Source: an uncultured Gemmiger sp. | GTDB taxonomy: Bacteria; Bacillota; Clostridia; Oscillospirales; Ruminococcaceae | NCBI GenBank assembly: GCA_944386495.1 | Contig: CALXBE010000004.1 | Span: forward strand, 1 to 64,000 | Length of the DNA stretch: 64,000 bases | Reading direction: 5' to 3' | Shown here: piece by piece, positions 1-7,378 of the stretch | Layout: the number at the start of each line of letters is the position of its first letter | Position numbering within the stretch: the stretch's first letter is position 1 | The notes under the pieces: generated by a model | What the model was told of the DNA's origin: nothing | What the model saw: only the letters and a program-made list of their open reading frames with translations | Database searches by the model: none | Made by a program: the position numbers and the translations under genes

Positions 1-18
1 ACGGGGATAAAATACAAG

Positions 19-52
19 AACAGCCACCGCAGTTCAAACTACGGTGGCTGTT
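19..52 (-). terminator. Terminator downstream of ptsI
   Basis: An 11-bp perfect stem (19-29 with 42-52) around a 12-nt loop lies just after the ptsI stop on the minus strand. It is followed by a T-containing but imperfect tract (CTTGTATTTT). It likely ends the ptsH-ptsI transcript. Confidence 0.7.
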
Positions 53-103
53 AACTGTCTTATGAACACCGCTCCTTTCCGGGGGGCTTTCTTTATCCTT
101 GGG

Positions 104-1780
104 TTACTCGACGCTGCCTTCCAGCTTTGCCAGAATGCCGGGGCGAACTGCGCCGGCATCGATCATCCGGATAGCATTCCGGAGAGGAAGCACTGCACTG
201 GGGCTGACGGAGAGCTCATCAATGCCGATGGCCAGAAAGGTCTCGGTCATCTCCAGGTCTGCGCCCAACTCGCCGCAGATGCCGATCCACTTGCCATACT
301 TGTGGGCATTGTCCGCAGCCATCTTGATGGCACGGAGCACAGCAGGATGGTGGGGGTCATAGAACTTGCCCAGGTTGTTGCACTGACGGTCGCAGGCCAG
401 GGTGTACTGGGTCAGGTCGTTGGTGCCAACACTGAAGAAGTCTACTTCCTGGGCCAGCCGGTCGCTCATAAAGGCGGCGGCAGGAGTCTCGATCATAACG
501 CCCAGCTCTACATTGTCTGCATAGGGGATTCCCTCTGCAGCCAGCTCGTTCATGACGGCCTTGCAGGCGCGCTTGCACTCCCGCACTTCCCATACGCTGG
601 TGACCATGGGGAACATGATGGCCAGCTTGCCGTAGGCGGAAGCCCGGTAGAGGGCACGAAGCTGAGTGCGGAAAACTTCGGGGCGGGTCAGGCAGATACG
701 GAGAGCGCGCAGGCCCATGGCCGGGTTCTCTTCCTTCTCCATCTGGAAGTAATCCACCTGCTTGTCGGCGCCGATGTCCAGGGTGCGGATGATGACCCGC
801 TTGCCTTCCATGGCGCTGAGCACATTCCGGTATGCCTCGAACTGCATGTCTTCGGAGGGATAGTCGTCCACCGACAGGTACAGGAACTCACTGCGGAACA
901 GGCCGATGCCGCCGCCGTCGTTCACCTTGACAGCAGGCACATCATCGGGAGAGCCAATGTTGCAGTAGACCATCATCTTCTGGCCGTCCTTGGTCACATT
1001 CTCCTGGCCCTTGAGGGTTTCCAGCAACCGCTTGAGCCGCAGCTGCTCTTCCCGCTTCTTCATCATGGTGGACCGGGTCAGCTCATCAGCATCGATGACC
1101 ACCTCGCCGGTGCCGCCGTCAACAATTACCTCACGGCCCTCATACTCGGGCTTGAGGGCATCGCCCACGCCGATGATGGCGGGAATGCCCATGGTCCGGG
1201 CCAGAATGGCAGTATGGCTGCTGCCGGAACCGCCGGCAGTCACAAAGCCCAGGATCTTGCTCTTGTCCATCTGAACGGTCTCGGAGGGAGCCAGATCATC
1301 GGCAGCCAGGATCACCGGCACATCAGAGGCGATTCCCTCGTCCCCGTCATCTCCGGACAGGATCTTGATGATCCGGCCGGAAACATCCTTTACATCCGCT
1401 GCACGGGCCTGCATATAGGCATCGTCCATGCTGGCAAACATCTCTGCAAACTGAGCGGCCACATCGGTGACCACGGCCTCACTGTTGAGCTTTTCCTCAA
1501 AAATCTGGTCCTTGATGGCATCCTCAAAGTCCATATCCTCAGCCAGCATCTGGTGAGTCTCAAACAGAAGGGCAGCTTCGTCACCTGCATCAGCCCGGGC
1601 CTTCTCAGCCAGGTCGCCCAGCTGCTCAATGGCAGTGGCCTGGGCAGCCTTGAACCGTGCCCACTCAGCTTCCGGATCAGTGATGGAGGAGCGGACAATG
1701 CTGTGGCTCTTCCGACGATAGTAATACAAAGGACCTACTCCCACGCCATTGGAGACGCCCTTTCCCTGCACCAAAATCAT
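104..1780 (-). CDS. ptsI: Phosphoenolpyruvate-protein phosphotransferase (PTS enzyme I)
   Basis: Enzyme I transfers phosphate from PEP to HPr, the first step of all PTS sugar uptake, in the cytoplasm. The phospho-histidine lies in a GSSHTAIL motif at about residue 189, the same position as in well-studied enzyme I proteins. The C-terminal PEP-binding barrel has the catalytic cysteine in an ICGELGAD motif. I chose the ATG at 1780 (558 residues) because GGAAAGG sits about 9 nt upstream. A longer reading from a TTG at 1831 would start at the edge of a strong hairpin and has no ribosome site. The gene follows ptsH on the same strand with a 103-nt gap containing that hairpin. Confidence 0.97.
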   Translation of the reverse strand: MILVQGKGVSNGVGVGPLYYYRRKSHSIVRSSITDPEAEWARFKAAQATAIEQLGDLAEKARADAGDEAALLFETHQMLAEDMDFEDAIKDQIFEEKLNSEAVVTDVAAQFAEMFASMDDAYMQARAADVKDVSGRIIKILSGDDGDEGIASDVPVILAADDLAPSETVQMDKSKILGFVTAGGSGSSHTAILARTMGIPAIIGVGDALKPEYEGREVIVDGGTGEVVIDADELTRSTMMKKREEQLRLKRLLETLKGQENVTKDGQKMMVYCNIGSPDDVPAVKVNDGGGIGLFRSEFLYLSVDDYPSEDMQFEAYRNVLSAMEGKRVIIRTLDIGADKQVDYFQMEKEENPAMGLRALRICLTRPEVFRTQLRALYRASAYGKLAIMFPMVTSVWEVRECKRACKAVMNELAAEGIPYADNVELGVMIETPAAAFMSDRLAQEVDFFSVGTNDLTQYTLACDRQCNNLGKFYDPHHPAVLRAIKMAADNAHKYGKWIGICGELGADLEMTETFLAIGIDELSVSPSAVLPLRNAIRMIDAGAVRPGILAKLEGSVE

Positions 1781-1833
1781 AAACTCGTTCCTTTCCGGCG
1801 GGTACTCCCGCATCTGTTCTTCTGAAAGCAATG

Positions 1834-1863
1834 CAGCGGGCAGGCTGGGCAGCCTGCCCGCTG
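1834..1863 (-). other. Perfect 13-bp intercistronic hairpin between ptsH and ptsI
   Basis: The arms at 1834-1846 and 1851-1863 are exact reverse complements with a 4-nt loop. On the minus strand no strong U-tract follows. It therefore looks more like a processing or partial-termination element setting the HPr:enzyme I ratio than a full terminator. The function is inferred. Confidence 0.75.
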
Positions 1864-1883
1864 ACAGGGCATTTAATCCTTAA

Positions 1884-2141
1884 TTACAGGTTCTCCTTAA
1901 AGAACTTCTCCAGACCGGCGATTGCCACATCCTCGTCGTCCCCTTCGGCGGCTACGGTAACGGTGTCACCCTTGCGAACACCCAGACCCATGAGAGCCAT
2001 CAGCTTGAGGGCATTGACTGCCTTGCCGTTCTTCTCGATGGTGATGGTGGAGGTGTAGTTCTTGGCTTCCTTTACCAGCATTCCAGCGGGACGGGCATGA
2101 ATGCCTACGGGGTCGTTCACGGTGTAAGTAAACTGTTTCAT
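1884..2141 (-). CDS. ptsH: Phosphocarrier protein HPr (lacks regulatory Ser46)
   Basis: HPr carries phosphate from enzyme I to sugar-specific EIIA domains. The protein has 85 residues, the family's normal length. The active histidine is His15 in GIHARPAG. In Firmicutes HPr kinase normally phosphorylates Ser46 (Bacillus context KSIMGVM). Here the aligned segment is LKLMALMGLG, with Lys at position 46, so the CcpA-type regulatory site is absent. Transcription starts from a good promoter at 2228-2256. The leader includes a short hairpin (GCCCC/GGGGC, 2172-2188). It is co-oriented with ptsI. Confidence 0.95.
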   Translation of the reverse strand: MKQFTYTVNDPVGIHARPAGMLVKEAKNYTSTITIEKNGKAVNALKLMALMGLGVRKGDTVTVAAEGDDEDVAIAGLEKFFKENL

Positions 2142-2227
2142 GGTTTCTCTCTCCTACGAATGTAAAATTCTGCCCCAAAAAACGGGGCGCGGACCGTCCT
2201 TTGCTAACAGCCCTTTCTTATATATAG

Positions 2228-2256
2228 ATGATAACTCTTTCCACCCTCAAATGCAA
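2228..2256 (-). promoter_or_regulatory. Promoter of ptsH-ptsI
   Basis: On the minus strand TTGCAT (2256-2251) is followed after 17 bp by TATCAT (2233-2228). It precedes ptsH with an untranslated leader of about 80 nt. Confidence 0.65.
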
Positions 2257-2420
2257 CAATTTTTTATTTTACAGAAAATAGCTTTTTGGGCAAACCGCCC
2301 ATGATTCCTGATTTTTTTTGGTTACTTTTTTCAAAGTGATTCCTGAAATCTTTATTTTTCGTTTAAGTGCACAATCTAGTAGTTCAAAAATCGTCACTTT
2401 GACCACTGAGGGGCAGGTCC

Positions 2421-2449
2421 TTGACATCCTATCCCGGCGGGAGTATCCT
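2421..2449 (+). promoter_or_regulatory. Promoter of the gamma-carbonic anhydrase-like gene
   Basis: A consensus -35 TTGACA (2421-2426), a 17-bp spacer and TATCCT (2444-2449) precede the gene. The rest of the 340-base gap between ptsH and this gene holds the ptsH promoter. It also holds a widely spaced 9-bp inverted repeat (TCAAAGTGA at 2331-2339, TCACTTTGA at 2394-2402). Confidence 0.7.
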
Positions 2450-2481
2450 TTTGAAAAAGGCATTTGCAGGAGGTATGGCTT

Positions 2482-2988
2482 ATGGTGCGAGAAATTGAAG
2501 GGCATTGTCCGGACACCGCCCGGGCCGCCTTTGTTGCCCCGGATGCTGCGCTCTGCGGCCGGGTCAGTCTGGAAGAGGGGACCAGCATCTGGTACGGAGC
2601 CGTCCTGCGGGCAGATACCGGAGCCATCCGAATTGGCCGGGACAGCAACATTCAGGACCTGGCCTGTCTTCACACCGGACCTGAGTTGGATGTGGTTATC
2701 GGTGAAGGGGTAAGCGTGGGTCACAATGCCGTGGTTCACGGCTGCGTGGTGGAAGACCATGTTCTGGTGGGGATGCATGCCACCCTCCTCAACGGCTGCC
2801 GGATCGGAGAAGGAAGTATTATTGCTGCCGGAGCCCTGGTTCCGGAAAACACCGTAGTTCCCCCGGGAAGCCTGGTAGTAGGAATTCCCGGAAAGGTTCT
2901 GCGCCCTGTAAGCCCGGAACAGACCCAGGGGATTCTGGAAAATGCCGAGGAATACAAACGGCTTGCCCGGCTTCATGCCCAGCCCTGA
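2482..2988 (+). CDS. Gamma-class carbonic anhydrase-like left-handed beta-helix protein
   Basis: The 168-residue protein is made of hexapeptide repeats typical of the YrdA/CaiE/gamma-carbonic anhydrase group, which form trimeric left-handed beta-helices. Three histidines are placed as metal ligands: one in LHTG and two in VGHNAVVHG. An extra His occurs in GMHAT where relatives often have Gly. The ATG at 2482 has AGGAGG 8 nt upstream; an upstream TTG lies within that ribosome site. The true substrate (CO2 hydration or another role) cannot be told from sequence. Confidence 0.88.
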   Translation: MVREIEGHCPDTARAAFVAPDAALCGRVSLEEGTSIWYGAVLRADTGAIRIGRDSNIQDLACLHTGPELDVVIGEGVSVGHNAVVHGCVVEDHVLVGMHATLLNGCRIGEGSIIAAGALVPENTVVPPGSLVVGIPGKVLRPVSPEQTQGILENAEEYKRLARLHAQP

Positions 2989-3020
2989 CTTTCATTCTGC
3001 ATATTATAAAGGAGTTTTAT

Positions 3021-3185
3021 ATGAATCTGCAAAGCATCCTGGTTATCATTCTTCTTATTGTGGGCTTTACCGCCGCCATCTGGTTCATTGCCAAAAACGG
3101 CGGCTGGAAAAGCGAGGGAGGATGCAACGGCAACTGTGCCAGCTGTTTTAACCGCTGCGAAAATGAAAAGAAGGACGGAGAGTGA
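3021..3185 (+). CDS. Small Cys-rich single-pass membrane protein (FeoB-associated type)
   Basis: A 54-residue gene with GGAG about 6-9 nt before the ATG. An N-terminal hydrophobic helix (about residues 5-24) is followed by a short tail with four cysteines (residues 35, 39, 42 and 46; pattern CX3CX2CX3C). This matches the layout of FeoB-associated Cys-rich membrane proteins (PF12669-like), usually found beside ferrous iron transporters. No feoB is present in the window. Its stop codon lies inside the terminator stem. Metal or Fe-S binding is inferred. Confidence 0.75.
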   Translation: MNLQSILVIILLIVGFTAAIWFIAKNGGWKSEGGCNGNCASCFNRCENEKKDGE

Positions 3186-3200
3186 TCTCCGTCCTTTTTT
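3171..3200. terminator. Bidirectional terminator between convergent genes
   Basis: A perfect 10-bp stem (3171-3180 with 3187-3196), a 6-nt loop and a T-run to 3200. It ends the plus-strand Cys-rich gene and overlaps the end of the convergent repressor gene. Confidence 0.85.
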
Positions 3201-3594
3201 ATTCCCACAAATCGTAGTCTCCCAGTTCCAGGATCTGTCCGTCCAGCCAGACCCGCAGTTCCTCCAGTTTTTCCAGGTCCAGAGCTCCTGAGGCCACCAG
3301 CGTTTCCAGCAGCCCGGTGACCTCCCCGTCAAAGAGGATCTCCAGCATTTCCCCGGCTTCCCCTTCCAGGAATTTTCCCCGGGTGAGGGTCGGCCGGTAG
3401 AGGTTCCGGTTCCCCTCCTTCTCCCCTTTCACATACCCCTTCTTTTCCAGGCGGTAGAGAAAATTCAGCACCGTGCTGTCCGCCCACCGGCAGCCCACGG
3501 GCAGCTTATACTGAATCTGCCGCCGCCCTGCCGGGCCGTTGCATCTGTAAAGGGCCATAAGTACCTGCCGTTCGCTGGATGACAGTGGCTGCAT
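3199..3594 (-). CDS. BlaI/MecI/CopY-family transcriptional repressor
   Basis: The 131-residue protein begins with a winged helix-turn-helix of the penicillinase-repressor family (segments SSSERQVLMALY and ADSTVLNFLYRLEKKGYVKG). An acidic C-terminal half is suited to dimerisation. No M56 antirepressor is adjacent, unlike the second BlaI-type gene at 40.6 kb. Upstream it has a near-consensus promoter whose start site falls in a TACA-N2-TGTG site, suggesting autorepression. Similar sites extend to the divergent serC promoter. The signal it answers is unknown. Confidence 0.87.
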   Translation of the reverse strand: MQPLSSSERQVLMALYRCNGPAGRRQIQYKLPVGCRWADSTVLNFLYRLEKKGYVKGEKEGNRNLYRPTLTRGKFLEGEAGEMLEILFDGEVTGLLETLVASGALDLEKLEELRVWLDGQILELGDYDLWE

Positions 3595-3619
3595 ACCTTC
3601 TTCGCCTCCGCAATTCTTT

Positions 3620-3662
3620 TACATTTGTGGTAGATTTTATCACTTTATACTGAGCGCGTCAA
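3620..3662 (-). promoter_or_regulatory. Promoter of the BlaI-type gene with operator at the start site
   Basis: On the minus strand TTGACG (3662-3657), 17 bp, TAAAAT (3639-3634). The expected start near 3627 lies within TACATTTGTG (3620-3629), one of four similar sites in this gap. The layout fits autorepression. Confidence 0.65.
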
Positions 3663-3693
3663 GTTCTCAGCCTATTTTTTATGCGTTTTCTTT

Positions 3694-3736
3694 TACATTT
3701 GTAGCAGTTTTTGTCTTTCATTTGAATACATTTGTT
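3694..3736. promoter_or_regulatory. Two BlaI-type operator-like sites
   Basis: TACATTTGTA (3694-3703) is an exact TACA-N2-TGTA, the core known for BlaI/MecI operators. TACATTTGTT (3727-3736) matches all but the last base. They lie between the blaI-like and serC promoters. Confidence 0.55.
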
Positions 3737-3789
3737 GCTTTTGCCGGGATTTCTCCCAAAAAGGAGATTCTTTTTTGGTATTTCGCAAG

Positions 3790-3842
3790 TTGAGACTGCC
3801 CCAAACACAAGAGTATAATTAAGATATTCCATTACAAATGCA
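3790..3842 (+). promoter_or_regulatory. serC promoter and downstream operator-like site
   Basis: TTGAGA (3790-3795), 18 bp, TATAAT (3814-3819), then TACAAATGCA (3833-3842) about 7 nt after the expected start. A small hairpin with a T-run (3842-3861, AGCGG/CCGCT) lies just before the serC ribosome site. The arrangement suggests that the BlaI-type protein or an attenuator limits serC-serA. Confidence 0.55.
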
Positions 3843-3875
3843 GCGGTCAAGCCGCTTTTTGAGGAGGAAACCCTT

Positions 3876-4958
3876 ATGGCAAGAGTATACAATTTCAGCG
3901 CAGGCCCTTCCATGCTGCCTGAAGCGGTGTTGCGGACCGCCCAGGCCGAACTGCTGGAGTACGGCACCAGCGGTCAGAGCGTTATGGAGATGAGCCATCG
4001 GAGCAAATATTTTGACGACATCATTGTCAAGACCGAGGCCGGAATCCGGAAGTTGCTGAATGTTCCCGACAACTACAAAATCGGCTTTTTCCAGGGCGGC
4101 GCCACCCAGCAGTTCGCCATGGTCCCCCTGAACCTGATGACCACCGGCAAAGCTGACTACCTGGTCACCGGCAACTTCTCCAACCTGGCCGCCAAAGAGG
4201 CCGCCAAGTTCGGTCAGGTAAACATTGTGGCCAGCAGCAAGGACCGGAACTTTACCTACATTCCCGATGTGACCAAGGTGGAATACACTCCCGATGCCAG
4301 CTACATCCACATCTGCCACAACAACACCATTTTTGGCACCACCTATCAGCAGGTGCCCCAGGTAGAGGGAATCCCCCTGGTGGCCGACATGAGCAGTGAC
4401 ATTATGAGCATGCCGGTGGATGTGAACCAGTACGGTCTCATCTACTTTGGCGTACAGAAGAATGTAGCCCCCGCCGGCATGGCCGTGGCCATTGTCCGGG
4501 AGGATCTGCTGGGGAAGGCTCCCGAAAATGTTCCCACCATGATGAACTACACCACCATCCTGGAGAAGGACAGCATGTACAACACTCCCCCCTGCTGGTG
4601 CATTTACATGACCGGTCTGGTGGTCGACTATCTCCAGAACACCATGGGCGGTCTGGAAAAAATGCACGAGATCAACAAGGCCAAGGCCAAGGTCCTCTAC
4701 GATTATCTGGACAGTCAGGAGTTCTTCCACAATCCTGTGGAGAAGGAATACCGCAGCCTGATGAATGTGACCTTCACCAGCCCTGACCCGGACATGGACA
4801 AAAAGTTCTGCGCCGAGGCTGCTGCCGCCGGGTTCGTCAACCTGAAAGGTCACCGTCTGGTAGGCGGCATGCGGGCTTCCATCTACAACGCCATGCCCCC
4901 GGAGGGCGTAGCCAAGTTGGTCCAGTTTATGGATGACTTCCGGAAAGCCAACAGCTGA
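3876..4958 (+). CDS. serC: Phosphoserine aminotransferase
   Basis: SerC converts 3-phosphohydroxypyruvate and glutamate to phosphoserine in serine synthesis; it is PLP-dependent and cytosolic. The start has the family hallmark YNFSAGPSMLP. The PLP-binding lysine is about residue 195 in FGVQKNVAPAG. At 360 residues it is full length. GAGGAGG precedes the ATG. serA follows 29 nt downstream, so the two consecutive serine-pathway enzymes form one operon. No serB is nearby. Confidence 0.97.
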   Translation: MARVYNFSAGPSMLPEAVLRTAQAELLEYGTSGQSVMEMSHRSKYFDDIIVKTEAGIRKLLNVPDNYKIGFFQGGATQQFAMVPLNLMTTGKADYLVTGNFSNLAAKEAAKFGQVNIVASSKDRNFTYIPDVTKVEYTPDASYIHICHNNTIFGTTYQQVPQVEGIPLVADMSSDIMSMPVDVNQYGLIYFGVQKNVAPAGMAVAIVREDLLGKAPENVPTMMNYTTILEKDSMYNTPPCWCIYMTGLVVDYLQNTMGGLEKMHEINKAKAKVLYDYLDSQEFFHNPVEKEYRSLMNVTFTSPDPDMDKKFCAEAAAAGFVNLKGHRLVGGMRASIYNAMPPEGVAKLVQFMDDFRKANS

Positions 4959-4987
4959 TTTTTCACAGACAAGGGAGGAACCGCCTT

Positions 4988-6148
4988 ATGTATACCATCA
5001 AAACCCTCAACGCCATCAGCCCTCTGGGTCTGGCCAAGCTGCCCAAGGCCCAGTTTACCGTGGATAACGAGACCAATACTCCTGACGGCATCCTGGTCCG
5101 GAGCGCCGACATGAACTCCATGGAATTTCCCGAAAGCCTGCTGGCCATTGCCCGGGCCGGAGCCGGTGTAAACAATATTCCCCTGGACCGGTGCACCCAG
5201 GAGGGTATCGTAGTATTCAACACTCCCGGCGCCAACAGCAACGCCGTGGCCGAGCTGGTCATTGGCACCCTCATTGCCGGGAGCCGTAACCTGGCCGCTG
5301 CTGCCCAGTGGACCCAGGACCTGAAGGGCACCGAGGGGATCGGCAAAGCCGTAGAGAAGGGAAAGAAAGCATTTGTGGGCCCCGAAGTCCGGGGCAAGGT
5401 ACTGGGTGTTATCGGCCTGGGCGCTATCGGCGCTAAGGTCGCCACCATGGCCACCCATCTGGGAATGGAAGTGTACGGCTATGACCCCTACATCAGCGTG
5501 GAAAGTGCCTGGAGCCTGAGCCGGAATGTACAGCACTGCTTCAATCTGAACGACATGCTGCCCAAGTGCGATTACATTACCATCCATGTCCCCTACCTGC
5601 CCACCACCAAGGGCACCATCAATGCCCAGACCCTGGCCGCCTGCAAGGATGGCGTTCGGGTTCTCAACTTTGCCCGGGGTGAGCTGGTAGACAACCAGGC
5701 CATCCTGGCCGGGCTGGAGAGCGGCAAGGTAGGCGCCTACTACACCGACTTCCCCTGTGAGGAGCTTCTGGGCGTTCCCGGCGTGGTAGCCACTCCCCAT
5801 CTGGGCGCTTCCACTCCCGAGAGCGAGGAGAACTGCGCCGTAATGGCCGCCGCTGAAATCAGCGATTACCTGAAGAACGGCAACATTCTCCACAGTGTCA
5901 ACCTGCCCGAGGTATGCCAGCCCCGCACCGGCGGCAAACGGCTGTGCATTATCCACCGGAATGAGCCGGGCCTGATCAGCAGCATCACCTCTGTGACCAC
6001 CGAATCCAAGGTGAACATTGAGAACATGGTGAACAAGAGCCGTAAAGATGTGGCTTACACCATTATTGATGTGACCGGCGCTCTGGACCCCGATGTGGTA
6101 AACAAGCTGAAATCCATCCCTGCCGTGATTCGGGTACGGGTTCTGTAA
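4988..6148 (+). CDS. serA: D-3-phosphoglycerate dehydrogenase
   Basis: This NAD-dependent enzyme oxidises 3-phosphoglycerate, the first committed step of serine synthesis. The Rossmann motif is GVIGLGAIG (about residues 141-149). Catalytic residues sit in NFARGELVD and in the TPHLGASTPES loop with the active His. A C-terminal ACT domain (about residues 318-386, beginning LCIIHRNEPGL) is the usual serine-feedback module. The 386-residue form lacks the intervening domain of the long type. It shares an operon with serC and ends before a strong terminator. Confidence 0.96.
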   Translation: MYTIKTLNAISPLGLAKLPKAQFTVDNETNTPDGILVRSADMNSMEFPESLLAIARAGAGVNNIPLDRCTQEGIVVFNTPGANSNAVAELVIGTLIAGSRNLAAAAQWTQDLKGTEGIGKAVEKGKKAFVGPEVRGKVLGVIGLGAIGAKVATMATHLGMEVYGYDPYISVESAWSLSRNVQHCFNLNDMLPKCDYITIHVPYLPTTKGTINAQTLAACKDGVRVLNFARGELVDNQAILAGLESGKVGAYYTDFPCEELLGVPGVVATPHLGASTPESEENCAVMAAAEISDYLKNGNILHSVNLPEVCQPRTGGKRLCIIHRNEPGLISSITSVTTESKVNIENMVNKSRKDVAYTIIDVTGALDPDVVNKLKSIPAVIRVRVL

Positions 6149-6165
6149 CCTGTTATTGTCTTACA

Positions 6166-6204
6166 AAAAAAGCTGCCGCATGAAAGGTCATGCGGCAGCT
6201 TTTT
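6166..6204. terminator. Strong terminator after serA
   Basis: A 13-bp perfect stem (6171-6183 with 6188-6200) flanked by an A-run and a T-run, so it can act on both strands. It separates serC-serA from the convergent small membrane-protein gene. Confidence 0.9.
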
Positions 6205-6208
6205 GCGG

Positions 6209-6394
6209 TCATCTCATCCAGCGACCGATCACAGTGTCCACATCGCTGATCATCTGTTCGCAGCCACAGGCCAGGCGGTGTGCGGCTTTCCGCATTTTCC
6301 GCTTGTCCTGGTTCATAAGGTACACACCGGCGGCAGCCATAGCGGCTCCCATCATGGCTCCGGCGGCCACGCCGCCCATTCCCTGTTTCTTCAT
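6209..6394 (-). CDS. Small Gly/Ala-rich membrane-anchored protein, unknown function
   Basis: The 61-residue product has a glycine- and alanine-rich hydrophobic stretch (about residues 6-27, glycine-zipper-like). A basic segment (DKRKMRKAAHR) and an amphipathic tail follow, resembling short YtxH-like proteins. AAAGGAGG lies 9 nt before the ATG at 6394. It stands alone and converges on serA. I do not recognise a specific function. Confidence 0.7.
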   Translation of the reverse strand: MKKQGMGGVAAGAMMGAAMAAAGVYLMNQDKRKMRKAAHRLACGCEQMISDVDTVIGRWMR

Positions 6395-6533
6395 AAGGCA
6401 TAACCTCCTTTATTGGATTGTGATTTTATAATTCCCTGTCTTCTTCGAGTTTATACGGCTTTTTTTGCACCGGGCTTTATGATACAATATGGAGCAGCAA
6501 GGGGAATTTTCACTCGGGAAGGAGTTTTTTGTT

Positions 6534-7364
6534 TTGCAGCGTCCTAAATCCGCACCCAAAACGGTGCTTTGCATTCATGATTTATCCTCGGTAGGCCGGG
6601 CCGGATTATCCACCATCTGCCCTGCTTTGGCAGTGATGGGGGTACAGGCCATTGCCCTGCCCACCAGTGTTCTTTCCACCCATACCGGGGGATTGGGCGA
6701 CCCGGTGGTCATGTCCGGGGGCGGGTACGGCCAGGCCGCTCTGGACCACTTTGCCCAGCTGGGGCTGGAATTTGACGGAATTTACTCCGGATACTTAAGC
6801 AATCTGAATCAGGCCCAGCTGGTGCGGAAGGCTTTTTCCCTCTGGCCCAAAGCCTATAAAATGGTGGACCCGGTAATGGGAGACCACGGGCGGCTGTACA
6901 GCGGCATCTACCCTGAACTGGCAGTAGCCATGCAGGACCTGGCCCGGCAGGCAGACCTTATCGTTCCCAACCTGACCGAAGCCTGCCTGCTTCTGGGCAA
7001 GCCTTACCAGGAAAAGGAATTCACCAAGGCAGAGGCTTCCCAGCTTGCCCAGGAGCTTACCGCCCTCTGCCCCAATGTGGTAATCACGGGGCTGCCCATG
7101 GGGAAATACCTGGGCTGTGCAGGCGCGGGCGAGGAGAACTTTGTCATCCAGAAGCCCTTCCTGTCCCGGTCCTATCCCGGCACCGGAGACCTGTTCGGGG
7201 CCGTGCTTCTGGGAGGACTTTTCCGGGGCAATGCCCTCAGCGCCGCCGTGGACAACGCCGCTGCTTTTGTAAGCCACTGTATTGAGCTGACCCCGCCCGA
7301 GGCCGACCCCCGGCTGGGAGTATGGCTGGAAAAAGCTCTGGCTCAGCCGGAGCGGAAAATCTGA
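6534..7364 (+). CDS. pdxK: Pyridoxal/pyridoxamine kinase (PfkB/ribokinase superfamily)
   Basis: Phosphorylates B6 vitamers with ATP in the salvage route. Diagnostic features are the opening CIHDLSSVGRAGL, the VDPVMGDHG segment, PNLTEA, and the GTGD catalytic motif (YPGTGDLFGAVL) near the C terminus. I prefer the TTG at 6534 (AAGGAG 9 nt upstream; about 276 residues). An ATG at 6489 would directly follow a TACAAT -10-like hexamer and has no ribosome site. trmL follows after 14 nt and degV after that, suggesting one operon. Confidence 0.88.
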   Translation: MQRPKSAPKTVLCIHDLSSVGRAGLSTICPALAVMGVQAIALPTSVLSTHTGGLGDPVVMSGGGYGQAALDHFAQLGLEFDGIYSGYLSNLNQAQLVRKAFSLWPKAYKMVDPVMGDHGRLYSGIYPELAVAMQDLARQADLIVPNLTEACLLLGKPYQEKEFTKAEASQLAQELTALCPNVVITGLPMGKYLGCAGAGEENFVIQKPFLSRSYPGTGDLFGAVLLGGLFRGNALSAAVDNAAAFVSHCIELTPPEADPRLGVWLEKALAQPERKI

Positions 7365-7378
7365 AAAAGGACTGGAAA

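Noticed and set aside
44..1825. Long plus-strand open frame opposite ptsI
   Set aside because: It is antisense to a complete enzyme I gene, has no ribosome site and a composition typical of a GC-rich shadow frame.
6489..6533. ATG at 6489 as the pdxK start
   Set aside because: It directly follows a TACAAT -10-like hexamer and has no ribosome site; the TTG at 6534 has AAGGAG at good spacing.
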